Source of the DNA: Pandoraea pulmonicola
Lineage (GTDB): Bacteria; Pseudomonadota; Gammaproteobacteria; Burkholderiales; Burkholderiaceae
NCBI RefSeq assembly: GCF_000815105.2
Contig: NZ_CP010310.2
Location: 558,001 to 622,000, forward strand
Reading direction: 5' to 3'
Length of the DNA: 64,000 bases
Shown here: positions 1 through 9,146 of the stretch, piece by piece
Layout of the letters: every line of letters starts with the position of its first letter
How positions within the stretch are numbered: the first letter of the stretch is position 1
Notes under the pieces: generated by a model
Database searches by the model: none
The model's input: the letters and a program-made list of their open reading frames with translations, nothing else
What the model was told of the DNA's origin: nothing
Translations under genes and position numbers: made by a program

Positions 1-374
1 CATATAGGCGTGGAAATTCCGGATTTTTCGGGGCGCCCGCCAACGGGCGCGCGCACTTTGGCGAAGTATAACCGTTTGCCCGCAGGGCGGGCATTGCCCA
101 TTCGACAGGGGCTTTTCCCGAGTGGTTCGCCGAAAAGTTCCAGCCGATGCGCCTTTTGCGAGTCCCTTCGTCGGGGCGTCGCCCGATGACGCGTGGATTT
201 TTCCCGGCCAATGCGCTTGGACAAGGCGGTCCGCGGCGTTTATGGGCCGCTCTCAGGCGAGCGCGATGCGGGAGCGGACGCGTATTACCACGTATTACGA
301 ACGGGGGGAGGTAACGGTGTCACGCGGCGACGCGACGTATTGCGCGGCGGCGCCAGCCGGCGCCGCCTTCGAGA
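1..374. other. Left-edge region without a recognisable gene
   Basis: I see no convincing coding sequence here. The open frames in it are short, have no recognisable family signature and run into gpmA on the wrong strand. A GC-rich hairpin (arms at 33-39 and 44-50) has no U-run on either side, so it is not a clear terminator. The stretch may be the upstream region of a leftward gene beyond the window edge. Confidence 0.5.
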
Positions 375-1121
375 TTACTTCGACTTGCCTTGTGCGGCCA
401 CGGCGGCCAGCGCGCCGGCGATTTTCTCCTGATCGCCAAGATAGTAGTGGCGGATCGGCTTGAGGTCGGCGTCCAGTTCATACACGAGCGGCGTGCCGTT
501 CGGGATGTTCAGGCCGGCGATGTCGTCGTCCGAAATGTTGTCGAGATGCTTGATGAGTGCACGCAGCGAGTTGCCATGCGCGGCCACGAGCACCTGCTTG
601 CCGGCACGCACGGCCGGCGCGATCGACTCGTTCCACAGCGGCAGCACGCGCGCGACGGTGTCCTTGAGGCACTCGGTGAGCGGAATCTCTTCACGCTTGA
701 GCTTGGCGTAGCGCGGGTCGTTGAACGAACTGCGCTCGTCGTCGGTGGCGAGCGGCGGCGGCGGCGTATCGTAGCTGCGGCGCCAGACGTGCACCTGCTC
801 GTCGCCATACTTCGCGGCGGTCTCGGCCTTGTTCAGGCCGGCGAGTGCGCCGTAGTGGCGCTCGTTCAGACGCCAGCTGTGCACCACGGGGATCCACATC
901 TGGTCCATGGCGTCCTGGACGTGCCACAGCGTACGGATCGCGCGCTTGAGAACCGACGTGTAGGCCAGATCGAACTGATAGCCGGCATCGGCGAGCAGCT
1001 TGCCGGCCTGACTGGCTTCGGAGACCCCCTTTTCGGTCAGGTCGACATCGACCCAGCCGGTAAAACGGTTTTCCTTGTTCCACGTCGATTCGCCGTGGCG
1101 GATGAGAACGAGCTTGTACAT
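375..1121 (-). CDS. gpmA: 2,3-bisphosphoglycerate-dependent phosphoglycerate mutase
   Basis: Interconverts 3- and 2-phosphoglycerate in cytosolic glycolysis and gluconeogenesis through a phosphohistidine. The N-terminal LIRHGES motif carries the phosphorylated histidine (about residue 9). ERHYGALAG holds the acid/base glutamate, and [10 protein letters not shown] gives the second catalytic histidine near the C-terminus. The 248 residues match the usual cofactor-dependent enzyme length. I chose the MYKLV start rather than the ATG two codons upstream because family members begin there. It is transcribed divergently from the rhodanese gene. Confidence 0.96.
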   Translation of the reverse strand: MYKLVLIRHGESTWNKENRFTGWVDVDLTEKGVSEASQAGKLLADAGYQFDLAYTSVLKRAIRTLWHVQDAMDQMWIPVVHSWRLNERHYGALAGLNKAETAAKYGDEQVHVWRRSYDTPPPPLATDDERSSFNDPRYAKLKREEIPLTECLKDTVARVLPLWNESIAPAVRAGKQVLVAAHGNSLRALIKHLDNISDDDIAGLNIPNGTPLVYELDADLKPIRHYYLGDQEKIAGALAAVAAQGKSK

Positions 1122-1316
1122 GAGCAAACTTCAAACAGAGTTGGGAAAGCGGGGGCTGCCGACGGGTCGGACGTCACTCGCCGCACACCGCCGAGCCGCG
1201 CCCGGCAAGGACTTGGCGGCAGCGATCCATGGACGTCAGGGGGAGCGGCGGGACAGCCGCCGGCGTCCGGCACAGCGATTGCCAACGCGACCCGTCGGCG
1301 CAATCACGGAATATTT

Positions 1317-1322
1317 TATAAT
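1317..1322 (+). promoter_or_regulatory. Possible -10 box upstream of the rhodanese gene
   Basis: A perfect TATAAT hexamer lies 34 bases before the GTG start of the rhodanese gene, in the divergent gpmA/rhodanese spacer. No good -35 hexamer stands 16-18 bases upstream (TTGCCA at 1279 is too far), so the promoter call is tentative. Confidence 0.35.
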
Positions 1323-1355
1323 GATCGGATTCTTTTGATATTTTTCAGGTGGTTT

Positions 1356-1763
1356 GTGAAGTTCTTTGCCGATTACACCAACCTCGCGCTCATCGCCATC
1401 GCCCTCGTCTCGGGCGGCATGCTGGCCTGGCCGGTATTCAAACGTGGCGGTCGCGGTCTGTCGACCATCGAAGCGACCCAACTCATCAACCGTAAGGGCG
1501 CGGTGGTTCTCGACGTGCGCTCGGCAGAGGAATTCGCCGGCGGGCACCTGCCGTCCGCGCGCAATGTGCCGCTCGAAGAGGTCGAACAAAAAGTCGGACA
1601 GGTCATCAAGAACAAGGCAGCGCCCGTGCTGATCGTGTGCAAGAGCGGCCAGCGCTCGGCGCGCGCGCAGACGCTGCTGCGCAATCTGGGTTACGCTGAC
1701 TCGTTCAGCCTGCAAGGCGGCGTCGCCGCATGGCAGGAAGCCGGTCTGCCGGTCGTCAAGTAA
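1356..1763 (+). CDS. Membrane-anchored rhodanese-like protein
   Basis: A single N-terminal membrane segment (about residues 8-24) is followed by a rhodanese domain with the active-site loop CKSGQRS, whose cysteine would carry a persulfide. A thiosulfate or persulfide sulfurtransferase role is likely, but the substrate is unknown. The start is a GTG preceded by AGGTGG; the open frame extends upstream into the gpmA spacer but lacks a credible start there. The product is 135 residues. It lies 17 bases before grxC and ahead of secB and gpsA, a common betaproteobacterial order, suggesting co-transcription. Confidence 0.88.
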   Translation: MKFFADYTNLALIAIALVSGGMLAWPVFKRGGRGLSTIEATQLINRKGAVVLDVRSAEEFAGGHLPSARNVPLEEVEQKVGQVIKNKAAPVLIVCKSGQRSARAQTLLRNLGYADSFSLQGGVAAWQEAGLPVVK

Positions 1764-1780
1764 TCCAGGAGTTGCCAGCC

Positions 1781-2041
1781 ATGCCCAAGATCGTGATGTA
1801 CAGCACGCAAGTGTGCCCGTACTGCCAGATGGCCGAACGTCTGCTGCGTCGGCGCGGCGTTCAGGACATCGAGAAGATCCTCATCGACAGGGAGCCGGGC
1901 CGCCGCGAAGAAATGATGAAGCGCACGGGGCGCCGCACGGTGCCGCAGATCTACATCGACGAGCGCCATATCGGTGGCTACGACGACCTGTCGGCCCTCG
2001 ATCGGGCGGGCGGTCTCGTGCCGCTCTTGCAAGCTGCCTGA
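1781..2041 (+). CDS. grxC: Glutaredoxin 3
   Basis: Small dithiol glutaredoxin of 86 residues. The redox motif CPYC lies near the N-terminus (VCPYCQM), and the cis-proline loop TVPQIYID plus the GGYDDL glutathione-binding segment follow. It would reduce protein and mixed disulfides with glutathione in the cytosol. The start at MPKIV is the family-typical one; the longer frame upstream overlaps the rhodanese gene. It sits between the rhodanese and secB genes, and the redox gene next to secB is the usual context. Confidence 0.95.
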   Translation: MPKIVMYSTQVCPYCQMAERLLRRRGVQDIEKILIDREPGRREEMMKRTGRRTVPQIYIDERHIGGYDDLSALDRAGGLVPLLQAA

Positions 2042-2106
2042 TACCGCCGTCACAATAGTGCGCCCAGCCGCGTACCACGCGGCTGTCTTACACCCAAGGA
2101 AACGAA

Positions 2107-2613
2107 ATGTCCGACCAGAATCAGCCGTTTTTCAGCATCCAGCGCGCTTACCTGAAAGATCTGTCTCTCGAGCAGCCCAACTCGCCGGCGATCTTCCTCG
2201 AACAGGAAATGCCGACCGTTGAAGTGCAACTCGACGTCGCCGCCGAGCGTCTGGCCGAAGAGATCTTCGAAGTCGCCGTGATCGCTACCGTGACGGCCAA
2301 GATCAAGGACAAGGTCGCGTTCCTGGTCGAGGGCAAGCAAGCCGGGATCTTCGAAATCCGCAACGTGCCGGTCGAGCAGCTCGACCCGCTCATCGGCATC
2401 GCATGCCCGACCATCGTCTATCCGTACTTGCGTGCGAACGTGGCCGACGCGATCAGCCGTGCCGGCTTCCAGCCGATCCATCTGGCCGAAGTGAACTTCC
2501 AGGCGCTGTACGAGCAGCGTCTGGCGCAACTGGCCGAGCAACAAGCGGCCAACGGCGAGGCGCCGGCATCGGGCATCGTGATGCCTGACGGCTCGTCCGC
2601 CCAGACTCACTAA
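2107..2613 (+). CDS. secB: Protein-export chaperone SecB
   Basis: Homotetrameric cytosolic chaperone that keeps preproteins unfolded and passes them to SecA. The 168-residue length and the conserved core ([19 protein letters not shown], then the [19 protein letters not shown] segment) are diagnostic. The C-terminus is less conserved and polar. It has a purine-rich AAGGAAACGAA upstream of the ATG. It lies between grxC and gpsA, a conserved arrangement in proteobacteria. Confidence 0.97.
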   Translation: MSDQNQPFFSIQRAYLKDLSLEQPNSPAIFLEQEMPTVEVQLDVAAERLAEEIFEVAVIATVTAKIKDKVAFLVEGKQAGIFEIRNVPVEQLDPLIGIACPTIVYPYLRANVADAISRAGFQPIHLAEVNFQALYEQRLAQLAEQQAANGEAPASGIVMPDGSSAQTH

Positions 2614-2676
2614 GCGCTTGCGCTCGACCGACGCGCAGGCCGGCACGTCGCCGGCCCGCGCGTCGAGGCCCCCTTC

Positions 2677-3696
2677 ATGAAGATTGCCGTATTCGGTGCA
2701 GGTGCCTGGGGCACCGCGATGGCGAGTCACATGGCCGCACGCCATGACGTCGTCCTTTGGGCGCGCGACGCCGCGCTCGTGAAGGCGCTGGCCGACTCCC
2801 ACGAGAATTCCACCTATCTCCCCGGTTCTCCGCTGTCCTCCCGTCTGCGATTCGAAGCCGATTTCGCGACGGCGTTGGCTCATGGTGCGGGCGAGCATGC
2901 CCTGTGCGTTGCCGCCGTCCCGGTCGCGGGATTGCGGGCGCTGGCGGGCCACCTGGCGCAAGCTGCCGAGCCGCCGCGAAATCTCATCTGGCTGTGCAAG
3001 GGCTTCGAGGCCGACACCGGCTTGCTGCCGCATCAGATCGTCGCCGACGTGTTTCCACAGGCGGCGGGGGGGGCGCTGTCAGGGCCGAGCTTTGCGCGTG
3101 AAATGGCGCAGGGACTGCCCGCCGCGCTGACCATCGCGAGCCCCGTACGCTCGCTGTGCGATCTGACCATTGCCGCCTGCCACTTCGGCGCACTGCGCAT
3201 TTATTCGAGCGACGACGTCGTCGGCGTGGAAGTCGGTGGCGCCGTGAAGAACGTGCTCGCGATCGCAACGGGCGTCAGCGACGGCCTGGGGTTGGGCTTG
3301 AATGCCCGTGCGGCGCTCGTCACACGCGGGCTGGCCGAGATGACGCGCCTCGGTGTCGCGCTCGGCGGCAAGCCCGAGACGTTCATGGGCCTGACGGGCA
3401 TGGGCGACCTGATCCTGACGGCGACCGGCGACCTGTCGCGTAACCGCACCGTCGGGCTGCAACTCGCGTCCGGCAAGACGCTCGACGAAGTCCTCGCGTC
3501 GCTCGGGCACGTGGCGGAAGGCGTACGATGTGCGCGTGCGGTACGCGATCTGGCGCGGGCTCATGGGATCGAAATGCCGATCACCGACGCCGTCTGCGGC
3601 ACCCTGTTTGACGGCCTGCCCGCCCGTGCGGCGGTGGAAGCCCTGCTGCGGCGCGATGCCCGCGCGGAACGTGAGGACGACGCCCCGGCGGGGTGA
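2677..3696 (+). CDS. gpsA: NAD(P)H-dependent glycerol-3-phosphate dehydrogenase
   Basis: Reduces dihydroxyacetone phosphate to sn-glycerol 3-phosphate for phospholipid synthesis. The Rossmann motif GAGAWGTA lies at residues 7-14. The [15 protein letters not shown] segment and [13 protein letters not shown], carrying the catalytic lysine, are present, as is the C-terminal [11 protein letters not shown]. It is 339 residues, the usual length. A GC hairpin lies in the secB-gpsA gap (2638-2656) without a U-run, so read-through from secB seems likely. Confidence 0.96.
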   Translation: MKIAVFGAGAWGTAMASHMAARHDVVLWARDAALVKALADSHENSTYLPGSPLSSRLRFEADFATALAHGAGEHALCVAAVPVAGLRALAGHLAQAAEPPRNLIWLCKGFEADTGLLPHQIVADVFPQAAGGALSGPSFAREMAQGLPAALTIASPVRSLCDLTIAACHFGALRIYSSDDVVGVEVGGAVKNVLAIATGVSDGLGLGLNARAALVTRGLAEMTRLGVALGGKPETFMGLTGMGDLILTATGDLSRNRTVGLQLASGKTLDEVLASLGHVAEGVRCARAVRDLARAHGIEMPITDAVCGTLFDGLPARAAVEALLRRDARAEREDDAPAG

Positions 3697-3864
3697 CGCG
3701 CGGAGAGGTCAGGAGCCGACGTGCCGCGTAGCGGGCTGCGCGTCCTGTATCGCTTGACGTGCTGACGTGCCGACATGCGGATTCAATTCCGGGTTCGCGG
3801 GCACGTCGATCTCCGATGGGGGGCCGCGTCCACCATCGACACTCGCCACAAGGGAGCCGAACCC

Positions 3865-4395
3865 ATGTCGCAAGCTGTCCATCTCCACGCCTTTCAGGGC
3901 GACATCACACAATCTGCGGTCGACGCCATCGTGAACGCTGCAAACGAGTCGCTGCTGGGCGGTGGCGGCGTTGACGGCGCCATACATCGCGCGGCAGGGC
4001 CCGAACTGCTCGAGGCGTGTCGAAAACTGCACGGATGCCCGACGGGGTACGCGAAGATCACGCCGGGGTTTCGCCTGAAGGCGAAGTACGTGATTCACAC
4101 GGTCGGTCCGGTCTGGCGCGGCGGCAGCGGTGACGAACCGGCGCTGCTTGCGAGCTGCTATCGCGAGAGTTTGCGTCTGGCCTCGGAATACGGTTGCCGG
4201 AGCGTGGCTTTTCCGGCGATCAGTTGCGGCGTGTACGGCTATCCGTCGGAGTTGGCGGTGCCGCTGGCCGTCTTCACGGTGCGCGATGCGCTGCCGCATT
4301 TCCCCGGCATCGAGCGAGTGGAATTCGTTTGCTTCGACGCGGCGATGCTGCGCCGCTATCAGGACGAACTTGCCAATCAGGATCCGCCGGCATAG
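3865..4395 (+). CDS. Macrodomain protein, probable O-acetyl-ADP-ribose deacetylase
   Basis: A stand-alone macrodomain of 176 residues. The ADP-ribose-binding loops are visible as [17 protein letters not shown] followed by [11 protein letters not shown], with later [10 protein letters not shown]. This is the YmdB/MacroD-type pattern, whose members hydrolyse O-acetyl-ADP-ribose or mono-ADP-ribosyl groups. I chose the ATG preceded by AGGGAGCC at 3851-3858; an in-frame ATG at 3775 adds 30 residues without homology. It converges on trmL, with stop codons overlapping by 19 bases. Confidence 0.9.
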   Translation: MSQAVHLHAFQGDITQSAVDAIVNAANESLLGGGGVDGAIHRAAGPELLEACRKLHGCPTGYAKITPGFRLKAKYVIHTVGPVWRGGSGDEPALLASCYRESLRLASEYGCRSVAFPAISCGVYGYPSELAVPLAVFTVRDALPHFPGIERVEFVCFDAAMLRRYQDELANQDPPA

Positions 4396-4847
4396 CCCTG
4401 CTGGCGCCACGCCTCGAAAACCACGACCGCGACCGTGTTCGACAGATTCAGGCTGCGATTGTCGGGACGCATCGGCAGGCGCACGCGCTGCGTTGTCGCG
4501 AACGTATCGAGCAATTCCGGCGCGAGGCCGCGCGTTTCCGAGCCGAAGACGAACCAGTCGCCCGGTGCGAACGAGAGCTCGCCGAAGGGGCGCGAGCCGC
4601 GTGTCGTCAACGCGAACATACGCGAGGGATCAGGCGATTCCGCCGCCAGGAACGCCGTCCAGTCACGATGAACCTTCATTTTCGCGTACTCGTGATAGTC
4701 GAGCCCGGCGCGGCGCATGCGGGCGTCGTCGAGCGGGAAGCCGAGCGGCTCGATCAGATGCAGACGCGCTCCTGTATTGGCGCACAGGCGGATAACGTTA
4801 CCGGTGTTGGGCGGGATTTCAGGCGAGACGAGAACGACGTTGAACAT
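4377..4847 (-). CDS. trmL: tRNA (cytidine/uridine-2'-O-)-methyltransferase TrmL
   Basis: SPOUT-fold methyltransferase that 2'-O-methylates the wobble nucleotide 34 of certain leucine tRNAs. The 156 residues show the N-terminal [18 protein letters not shown] and the knot-forming C-terminal motifs FGSETRGL and [10 protein letters not shown] that bind S-adenosylmethionine. The start at MFNVVLV matches the family; the frame stays open far upstream but that part shadows comF. It is 17 bases downstream of comF and probably co-transcribed. Confidence 0.94.
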   Translation of the reverse strand: MFNVVLVSPEIPPNTGNVIRLCANTGARLHLIEPLGFPLDDARMRRAGLDYHEYAKMKVHRDWTAFLAAESPDPSRMFALTTRGSRPFGELSFAPGDWFVFGSETRGLAPELLDTFATTQRVRLPMRPDNRSLNLSNTVAVVVFEAWRQQGYAGGS

Positions 4848-4864
4848 GAGTGTCGGGGGCGGAG

Positions 4865-5809
4865 TTATCGAGAGGGTGGCGTTCGCAGGGCCACGGCGGC
4901 GAGTACATGCGACGCCCCGGCATCCTTGAGCGCGCGGGCGGCGGCGTCGCAGGTCGCGCGGGTCGTCATCACGTCGTCGACGAGAATGATGCGGCGTCCA
5001 CGCACGCGGTCGCTTGCAACGAAGGCATCGCGCAGATTGCGCATACGGGCGTCGCGCGAGAGACGCCGCTGCGGAGTTGTCGTACGCTCTCGGCGTAGTC
5101 CTTGCGCGGTCGCCGGCAGGTTGGCACGGCGAGCGGCGACACGCGCGAGCTCCCACGCCTGGTTGAAGCCGCGTGCGGCCAGCCGCGAGGGCGCCAACGG
5201 TACGGGCACCAGCAGCGGCGTCTCGTCGCCCTGCTGCGGCAATAGCGCATCGCCGAGGCGTTCGCCGAATTCGCGCGCGAGGGGCAGGGCGCCGTGGTAT
5301 TTCAGACGGATCATCAAGGTATCGAGCGGTGCGACGTAGTCTGCGAGGGCCAGCGTGGCGTCGAACGATGGCGGTTGTCGCAGGCATTCCCCGCAGATCG
5401 CTGTAGCCGTGGACATCGAAATGCGACAAATTGTCGCACTTTCCGGGGCGGCAACCTCGTGCTCGGGCGGGCTCCCCGCGCCGTGTGGCAGGGCGATGGC
5501 GCAACGTCCACAGCGCAGCGGCGCATCGATCCGGTTCGCGTCGAATATCCGCGCGCAATCGGCACAGAGCTGCCGTGCCCCTCGTCGATGGCAGACGGCA
5601 CAGTGATCCGGCAACGCCACGCTCAGCAGGGGGCCGGCGAGCCGGGCGAGCGTCGGAAGCGTATTGCGCAGGATGGACAAGGTGGTAACCGGAATGTGAG
5701 GAGGGCGACGAACGGGCGCGAATGCCGTACAGCGGCCGCGCAATGGCGGTGCCCGATGCGTTCGGACAGCTGCGAGTATACTGCCGACTCGCCTTTTCGC
5801 CCGCCCCAT
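4865..5809 (-). CDS. ComF family phosphoribosyltransferase-like protein
   Basis: N-terminal zinc-type cysteines (HCAVCHRRG and LCADCARIF, then CGRCAIALP and CGECLRQ) precede a phosphoribosyltransferase fold ending in the PRPP motif ILVDDVMTT. ComF proteins act in DNA uptake or processing in competent bacteria; the biochemical role is poorly defined. The start is uncertain. The only ATG in frame overlaps the bioC ATG on the other strand (palindromic CATG), and the first 40 or so residues look non-conserved. A TTG at 5680 giving 271 residues is the alternative. Confidence 0.85.
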   Translation of the reverse strand: MGRAKRRVGSILAAVRTHRAPPLRGRCTAFAPVRRPPHIPVTTLSILRNTLPTLARLAGPLLSVALPDHCAVCHRRGARQLCADCARIFDANRIDAPLRCGRCAIALPHGAGSPPEHEVAAPESATICRISMSTATAICGECLRQPPSFDATLALADYVAPLDTLMIRLKYHGALPLAREFGERLGDALLPQQGDETPLLVPVPLAPSRLAARGFNQAWELARVAARRANLPATAQGLRRERTTTPQRRLSRDARMRNLRDAFVASDRVRGRRIILVDDVMTTRATCDAAARALKDAGASHVLAAVALRTPPSR

Positions 5810-6728
5810 GAAGCCTTCCGCCGCTCCCTCCGCCCCGTCGTCCGCGTTCTCGTCTCGCTTTCTGCGTACGGCATTCGACCGTCGCGCGTCCCAATGGGCG
5901 GAAGCCGATTTTCTGATGCGCGAAGTGGCGTCCAGGCTCGCGAGCCGGCTCGACTACATCAAGCTTCAGCCCAGGCGCGTGCTCGATGTCGGATGTGGCA
6001 CGGGCAGCGACTTGCAGAACTTCGGCGCGCGCTATCCAGACGCTTATCGCGTGGGTGTCGACGCGTCGTTCGCGATGGCTCGGGCCGCGGCCGCCGCCGG
6101 GGCGACGACCGGATGGCGTCGCCTGCTTCGCAGTGCGCCGTCATATGGTGTGGCACAGGCCGACTTCTCGGCGTTGCCGTTCGCTCCACGCGCCTTCGAT
6201 CTCGTGTGGTCGAATCTTGCGCTTCATTGGTATCGTGAACCGCATCGCGTCATTCCCGAGTGGCACCGCGTGCTGAGTACCGATGGCCTGCTGATGTTCT
6301 CGGCATATGGGCCGGATACGCTGCGCGAACTGCGTGCCGCATGGGCGGAAGTCGATGAGCTCCCTCATGCACTCGAGCCGACCGACATGCACGATCTCGG
6401 TGACATGATGGTCGCGAGCGGCTTCGATACACCGGTCACCGATATGGAGCGGCTCACGTTGACCTTCGAGTCGCCGGACACGCTGCTGCGCGACGTGCGT
6501 CTGCTCGGCGTGAATCCGTTGCCGGAGCGTCGGATGGGGCTCACCGGACGGGCGCGGATTGCGGCCTTGCGCGAGGCGCTCGAGCGTCAGCGCGGCGAGG
6601 ACGGCACGATCGCACTGACCTTCGAGCTCGTCTACGGCCACGCCTGGAAGATTCCCGAAAAAACCGATGCGGCGGGCAATGCCGTGGTCCGAATTCAAGA
6701 CATCGGGCGCGGCGGCCGCCCGCGCTGA
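5808..6728 (+). CDS. bioC: BioC-like methyltransferase (malonyl-ACP O-methyltransferase)
   Basis: Class I SAM-dependent methyltransferase with motif I VLDVGCGTGSD at about residues 58-68. The FDLVWSNLALHWY segment, typical of BioC, and the ELRAAWAEVD region follow. BioC methylates malonyl-ACP to start pimeloyl synthesis in the biotin pathway. The length (306) suits the family. No other biotin gene is in the window, so the specific role rests on family resemblance. It diverges from comF and is the last gene before the accessory cluster. Confidence 0.8.
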   Translation: MKPSAAPSAPSSAFSSRFLRTAFDRRASQWAEADFLMREVASRLASRLDYIKLQPRRVLDVGCGTGSDLQNFGARYPDAYRVGVDASFAMARAAAAAGATTGWRRLLRSAPSYGVAQADFSALPFAPRAFDLVWSNLALHWYREPHRVIPEWHRVLSTDGLLMFSAYGPDTLRELRAAWAEVDELPHALEPTDMHDLGDMMVASGFDTPVTDMERLTLTFESPDTLLRDVRLLGVNPLPERRMGLTGRARIAALREALERQRGEDGTIALTFELVYGHAWKIPEKTDAAGNAVVRIQDIGRGGRPR

Positions 6729-7041
6729 TCGCACGCGACGCTGGCCCGGCGGCGGTCCAGCGTCTTCCCTTCGCATCATCGGCATCGCGCCGACGTTTTT
6801 CTTTTCGCATCGCACCGGCCATCGTGCCGGACGATGCGTTGTCTGTGCCGCAGCCTGCGTCCTACACGACTTTGCAGGTGTTCCGCTCGCTTCCCATTCG
6901 CTTAAATGACGCTTCACGGCGTGCATGAACGAAGGGCATCGCGAAAGGCACCTCCCTCGTTCAGCCACGCCATTCCATTGCCTTAGGGTGTGCTTAAGCG
7001 CGCTTACAGCGTGCTTAAGGCGTGATTTCGGGAGGTTGACC
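6729..7041. other. Spacer and probable promoter region before the biosynthetic cluster
   Basis: No gene is visible. The region holds a strong hairpin at 6807-6837 (GCATCG and CCGGC arms), a 25-base CCTGC-N15-GCAGG dyad at 6854-6878, and the CTTAAG-type repeats at 6991-7020. A clear sigma-70 promoter is not evident, which would fit activator-dependent expression. This is where the conserved core chromosome gives way to the accessory cluster. Confidence 0.45.
6991..7020. repeat. Triple GTGCTTAAG-type repeat with a 12-base palindrome
   Basis: Three near-copies of GYGCTTAMR occur at 6991, 7001 and 7012, spaced 10-11 bases, about one helical turn. Between the first and second lies the perfect palindrome TAAGCGCGCTTA at 6996-7007. 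It sits 22-51 bases before the first biosynthetic gene, where a regulator could bind. It does not match a standard lux box, so the binding protein is unknown. Confidence 0.4.
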
Positions 7042-8124
7042 GTGGGGCATCAACACCAGACGTTGGCAGCGCTGTCGCGGACTTCTCCCGCGACACGAGA
7101 CGGATCGGAAGATGGTCCGGCGCTGCGCGTGGACGGCGATTTCCTGCGGCCGGCCACGCCGGTCTTCGCGACGATCGACGGGCTGTGTGCCGCACCGGTC
7201 CGTCTGAAGCTCGAAGGACTGAATCCGGCGGGGTCGATCAAGCTCAAGACGGCGCTGCAGTTGATCGAGGACCTGGAGGCGGCCGGTCGCATTCAGCGCG
7301 ATACGCATATCGTTGAATCGTCGTCGGGCAACCTGGGCGTTGCGCTTGCGTTGGTGTGCGCCAATCGTGGCTATCGCTTCACCTGCGTCACCGATCCGAA
7401 TACCCCGCGGCATGCCGTGCGGATCATGCAGTCGTCGGGCGCCCATGTCGTCCGCGTGGAACGACGTGATGCACAAGGCGGTTTCCTCGGCACACGCATT
7501 GCGTGGGTGCGAGCGCAGGTGCAGAAGGACGCGCGCTGGCTCTGGCTCAACCAGTATGCCAATCCGGCCAATTGGCGAGCGCACTATCGATGGACCGCGC
7601 CGGAAATCTTCGCGGCCTTTCCCCGCGTCGACCATCTGTTCGTTGGCGCGGGTACGACCGGAACGTTGCTCGGATGCTTGCGATATGTGCGTGCATATCG
7701 ATTGTCCACGCGCGTCGTCGCGGTGGATGCCGTGGGGTCCGTGACGTTCGGCGGCCCACCCGGGACGCGTCGAATTCCCGGACTCGGCACCAGTTGCCGG
7801 CCGCCGCTGTGCGAGCCGCCACACGCCGAACCGCCCGACGCCATCATCCACGTCCCCGAGCCGGAGACATTGCGAATGTGCTGCGCCTTGGCGCAGCGAG
7901 GGCTGTTGGCGGGCGGTTCCTCCGGCAGCGTGTTGCGTGCCGTGCAGATGTCGGGTGCGGACATCGCGTCGGGCGAGACAGTCGTCGCCATCGCGCCGGA
8001 CATGGGCGACAAGTATCTGGATACCGTCTACGACCCCGATTGGGCCGCGACGTACTTCGCGGATATGCCGACTCACTGCGCCACGTCGCCGGTCGTCCAA
8101 ACCGGGAGTCCCGCATGGACATGA
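7042..8124 (+). CDS. sbnA: SbnA-like PLP enzyme (diaminopropionate precursor synthase)
   Basis: Cysteine-synthase-fold PLP enzyme of 360 residues. NPAGSIKLK places the Schiff-base lysine at about K67. The SSSGNLGV loop (about 93-100) and GAGTTGTLLG bind substrate carboxylate and phosphate. SbnA of staphyloferrin B synthesis joins O-phosphoserine and glutamate to N-(2-amino-2-carboxyethyl)-glutamate, and the immediate SbnB neighbour supports the same reaction here. The start is GTG, with GGGAGG six bases upstream at 7030-7035. An ATG at 6925 adds 39 unconserved residues. It overlaps the next gene by 10 bases. Confidence 0.87.
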   Translation: MGHQHQTLAALSRTSPATRDGSEDGPALRVDGDFLRPATPVFATIDGLCAAPVRLKLEGLNPAGSIKLKTALQLIEDLEAAGRIQRDTHIVESSSGNLGVALALVCANRGYRFTCVTDPNTPRHAVRIMQSSGAHVVRVERRDAQGGFLGTRIAWVRAQVQKDARWLWLNQYANPANWRAHYRWTAPEIFAAFPRVDHLFVGAGTTGTLLGCLRYVRAYRLSTRVVAVDAVGSVTFGGPPGTRRIPGLGTSCRPPLCEPPHAEPPDAIIHVPEPETLRMCCALAQRGLLAGGSSGSVLRAVQMSGADIASGETVVAIAPDMGDKYLDTVYDPDWAATYFADMPTHCATSPVVQTGSPAWT

Positions 8125-9146
8125 ATTTTCCACAACCTCAATTTCGCGTTTTCACCGCCGAGCAGGTCGACACTGCGATCCGCGACGAGCGGCACGCCGT
8201 GCTCGATATCGTCGAAGCGGCGTATCGGGCCCATCACGCGGGGCGAACGGTCAATCCGGAGAGTCAGTTTCTGCGTTTTCCCGAGGGTGAACGCAATCGC
8301 ATCATCGCGTTGCCGGCGCATATCCGTGACCGCGGCGGCGACGGTGTGACAGGCATCAAGTGGATATCGAGTTTTCCGGAGAACATCGAACGCGGCATGC
8401 CTCGCGCGTCGGCCGTCCTCATCCTGAATGATCTGGCGACGGGCTACCCGATGGCATGCATGGAAGCGAGCCACATCAGCGCGGCGCGAACCGCTGCGAG
8501 CGCGATCAGCGCGTTGCGCTGTCTGGCGAGGGGAAGCTCGGCGGGGACCGTGCGCGTCGCATTCATCGGGGCGGGGGTCATTGCCCGGCATGTGGCGGAG
8601 TGGCTGCCATTGGCGGCGCTGCCGATCGATCGGGTGACGGTGCACGACATCAATCCGGAATATGCCGATGGGCTCGCGCGTAGGATAGGTGCTGCACTGT
8701 GCTCCGCATGTTCGACCGAAGCCTCACTCGAGACCGCTATTCGAAGCGCGGACGTTGTCGTGTTCACCACGACGGCATCGACGCCCTACGTTGTGAACCC
8801 GGGATGGTTTTCGCATTGTCCACTCGTCTTGCATCTTTCGCTGCGCGATCTGGCGCCGGCGATCATTCTGACCTCTCACAACGTGGTCGATGACGTCGAT
8901 CACTGTCTGCGTGCGCAGACCTCGCTCCATCTCGCCGAAGCGCAAGCCGGTCATCGCCGCTTCGTGATCACCTCGCTACCCGATCTGTTGTGCGGCGGCG
9001 AATCGCCACCACGCGACAGGCCCGTGGTGTTCTCGCCTTTCGGCATGGGGATTCTCGACATTGCCGTCGGGCGCTGGATCTACGAACGGCTTGCCGCGCA
9101 ACAGCCGCCCATCCCCCGTTTTTTCAACGATATGCAACGCGCATGA
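8115..9146 (+). CDS. sbnB: SbnB-like dehydrogenase (2,3-diaminopropionate synthase)
   Basis: Ornithine cyclodeaminase/mu-crystallin family protein of 343 residues with the NAD-binding motif GAGVIAR at about 152-158. In the staphyloferrin B pathway SbnB oxidatively cleaves the SbnA product into L-2,3-diaminopropionate and 2-oxoglutarate. The SbnA-SbnB pair is a strong marker of that amino acid, also seen in zwittermicin- and viomycin-type pathways. A second ATG two codons downstream is possible. Its stop overlaps the next start as ATGA (9143-9146). Confidence 0.87.
   Translation: MDMNFPQPQFRVFTAEQVDTAIRDERHAVLDIVEAAYRAHHAGRTVNPESQFLRFPEGERNRIIALPAHIRDRGGDGVTGIKWISSFPENIERGMPRASAVLILNDLATGYPMACMEASHISAARTAASAISALRCLARGSSAGTVRVAFIGAGVIARHVAEWLPLAALPIDRVTVHDINPEYADGLARRIGAALCSACSTEASLETAIRSADVVVFTTTASTPYVVNPGWFSHCPLVLHLSLRDLAPAIILTSHNVVDDVDHCLRAQTSLHLAEAQAGHRRFVITSLPDLLCGGESPPRDRPVVFSPFGMGILDIAVGRWIYERLAAQQPPIPRFFNDMQRA

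Noticed and set aside
390..1763. A 457-codon frame reading into the rhodanese gene
   Set aside because: Its first two thirds lie antisense to gpmA and have no family features; the real protein begins at the GTG at 1356.
2638..2656. GC hairpin between secB and gpsA considered as a terminator
   Set aside because: Seven-base stem without any U-run on either strand; the genes are close and probably co-transcribed.
4848..5894. Long upstream extension of the trmL frame
   Set aside because: It is antisense or out of frame to comF and bioC, compositionally arginine-rich, and lacks conservation before MFNVVLV.
6807..6837. Strong hairpin after bioC considered as its terminator
   Set aside because: The T-rich run (GTTTTTCTTTTC) lies before the hairpin on the + strand, not after it, so the polarity is wrong for bioC.
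6854..6878. CCTGC-N15-GCAGG dyad considered as a lux box
   Set aside because: The span is 25 bases, against about 20 for lux boxes, and the inner positions do not pair; kept only as a note on the promoter region.
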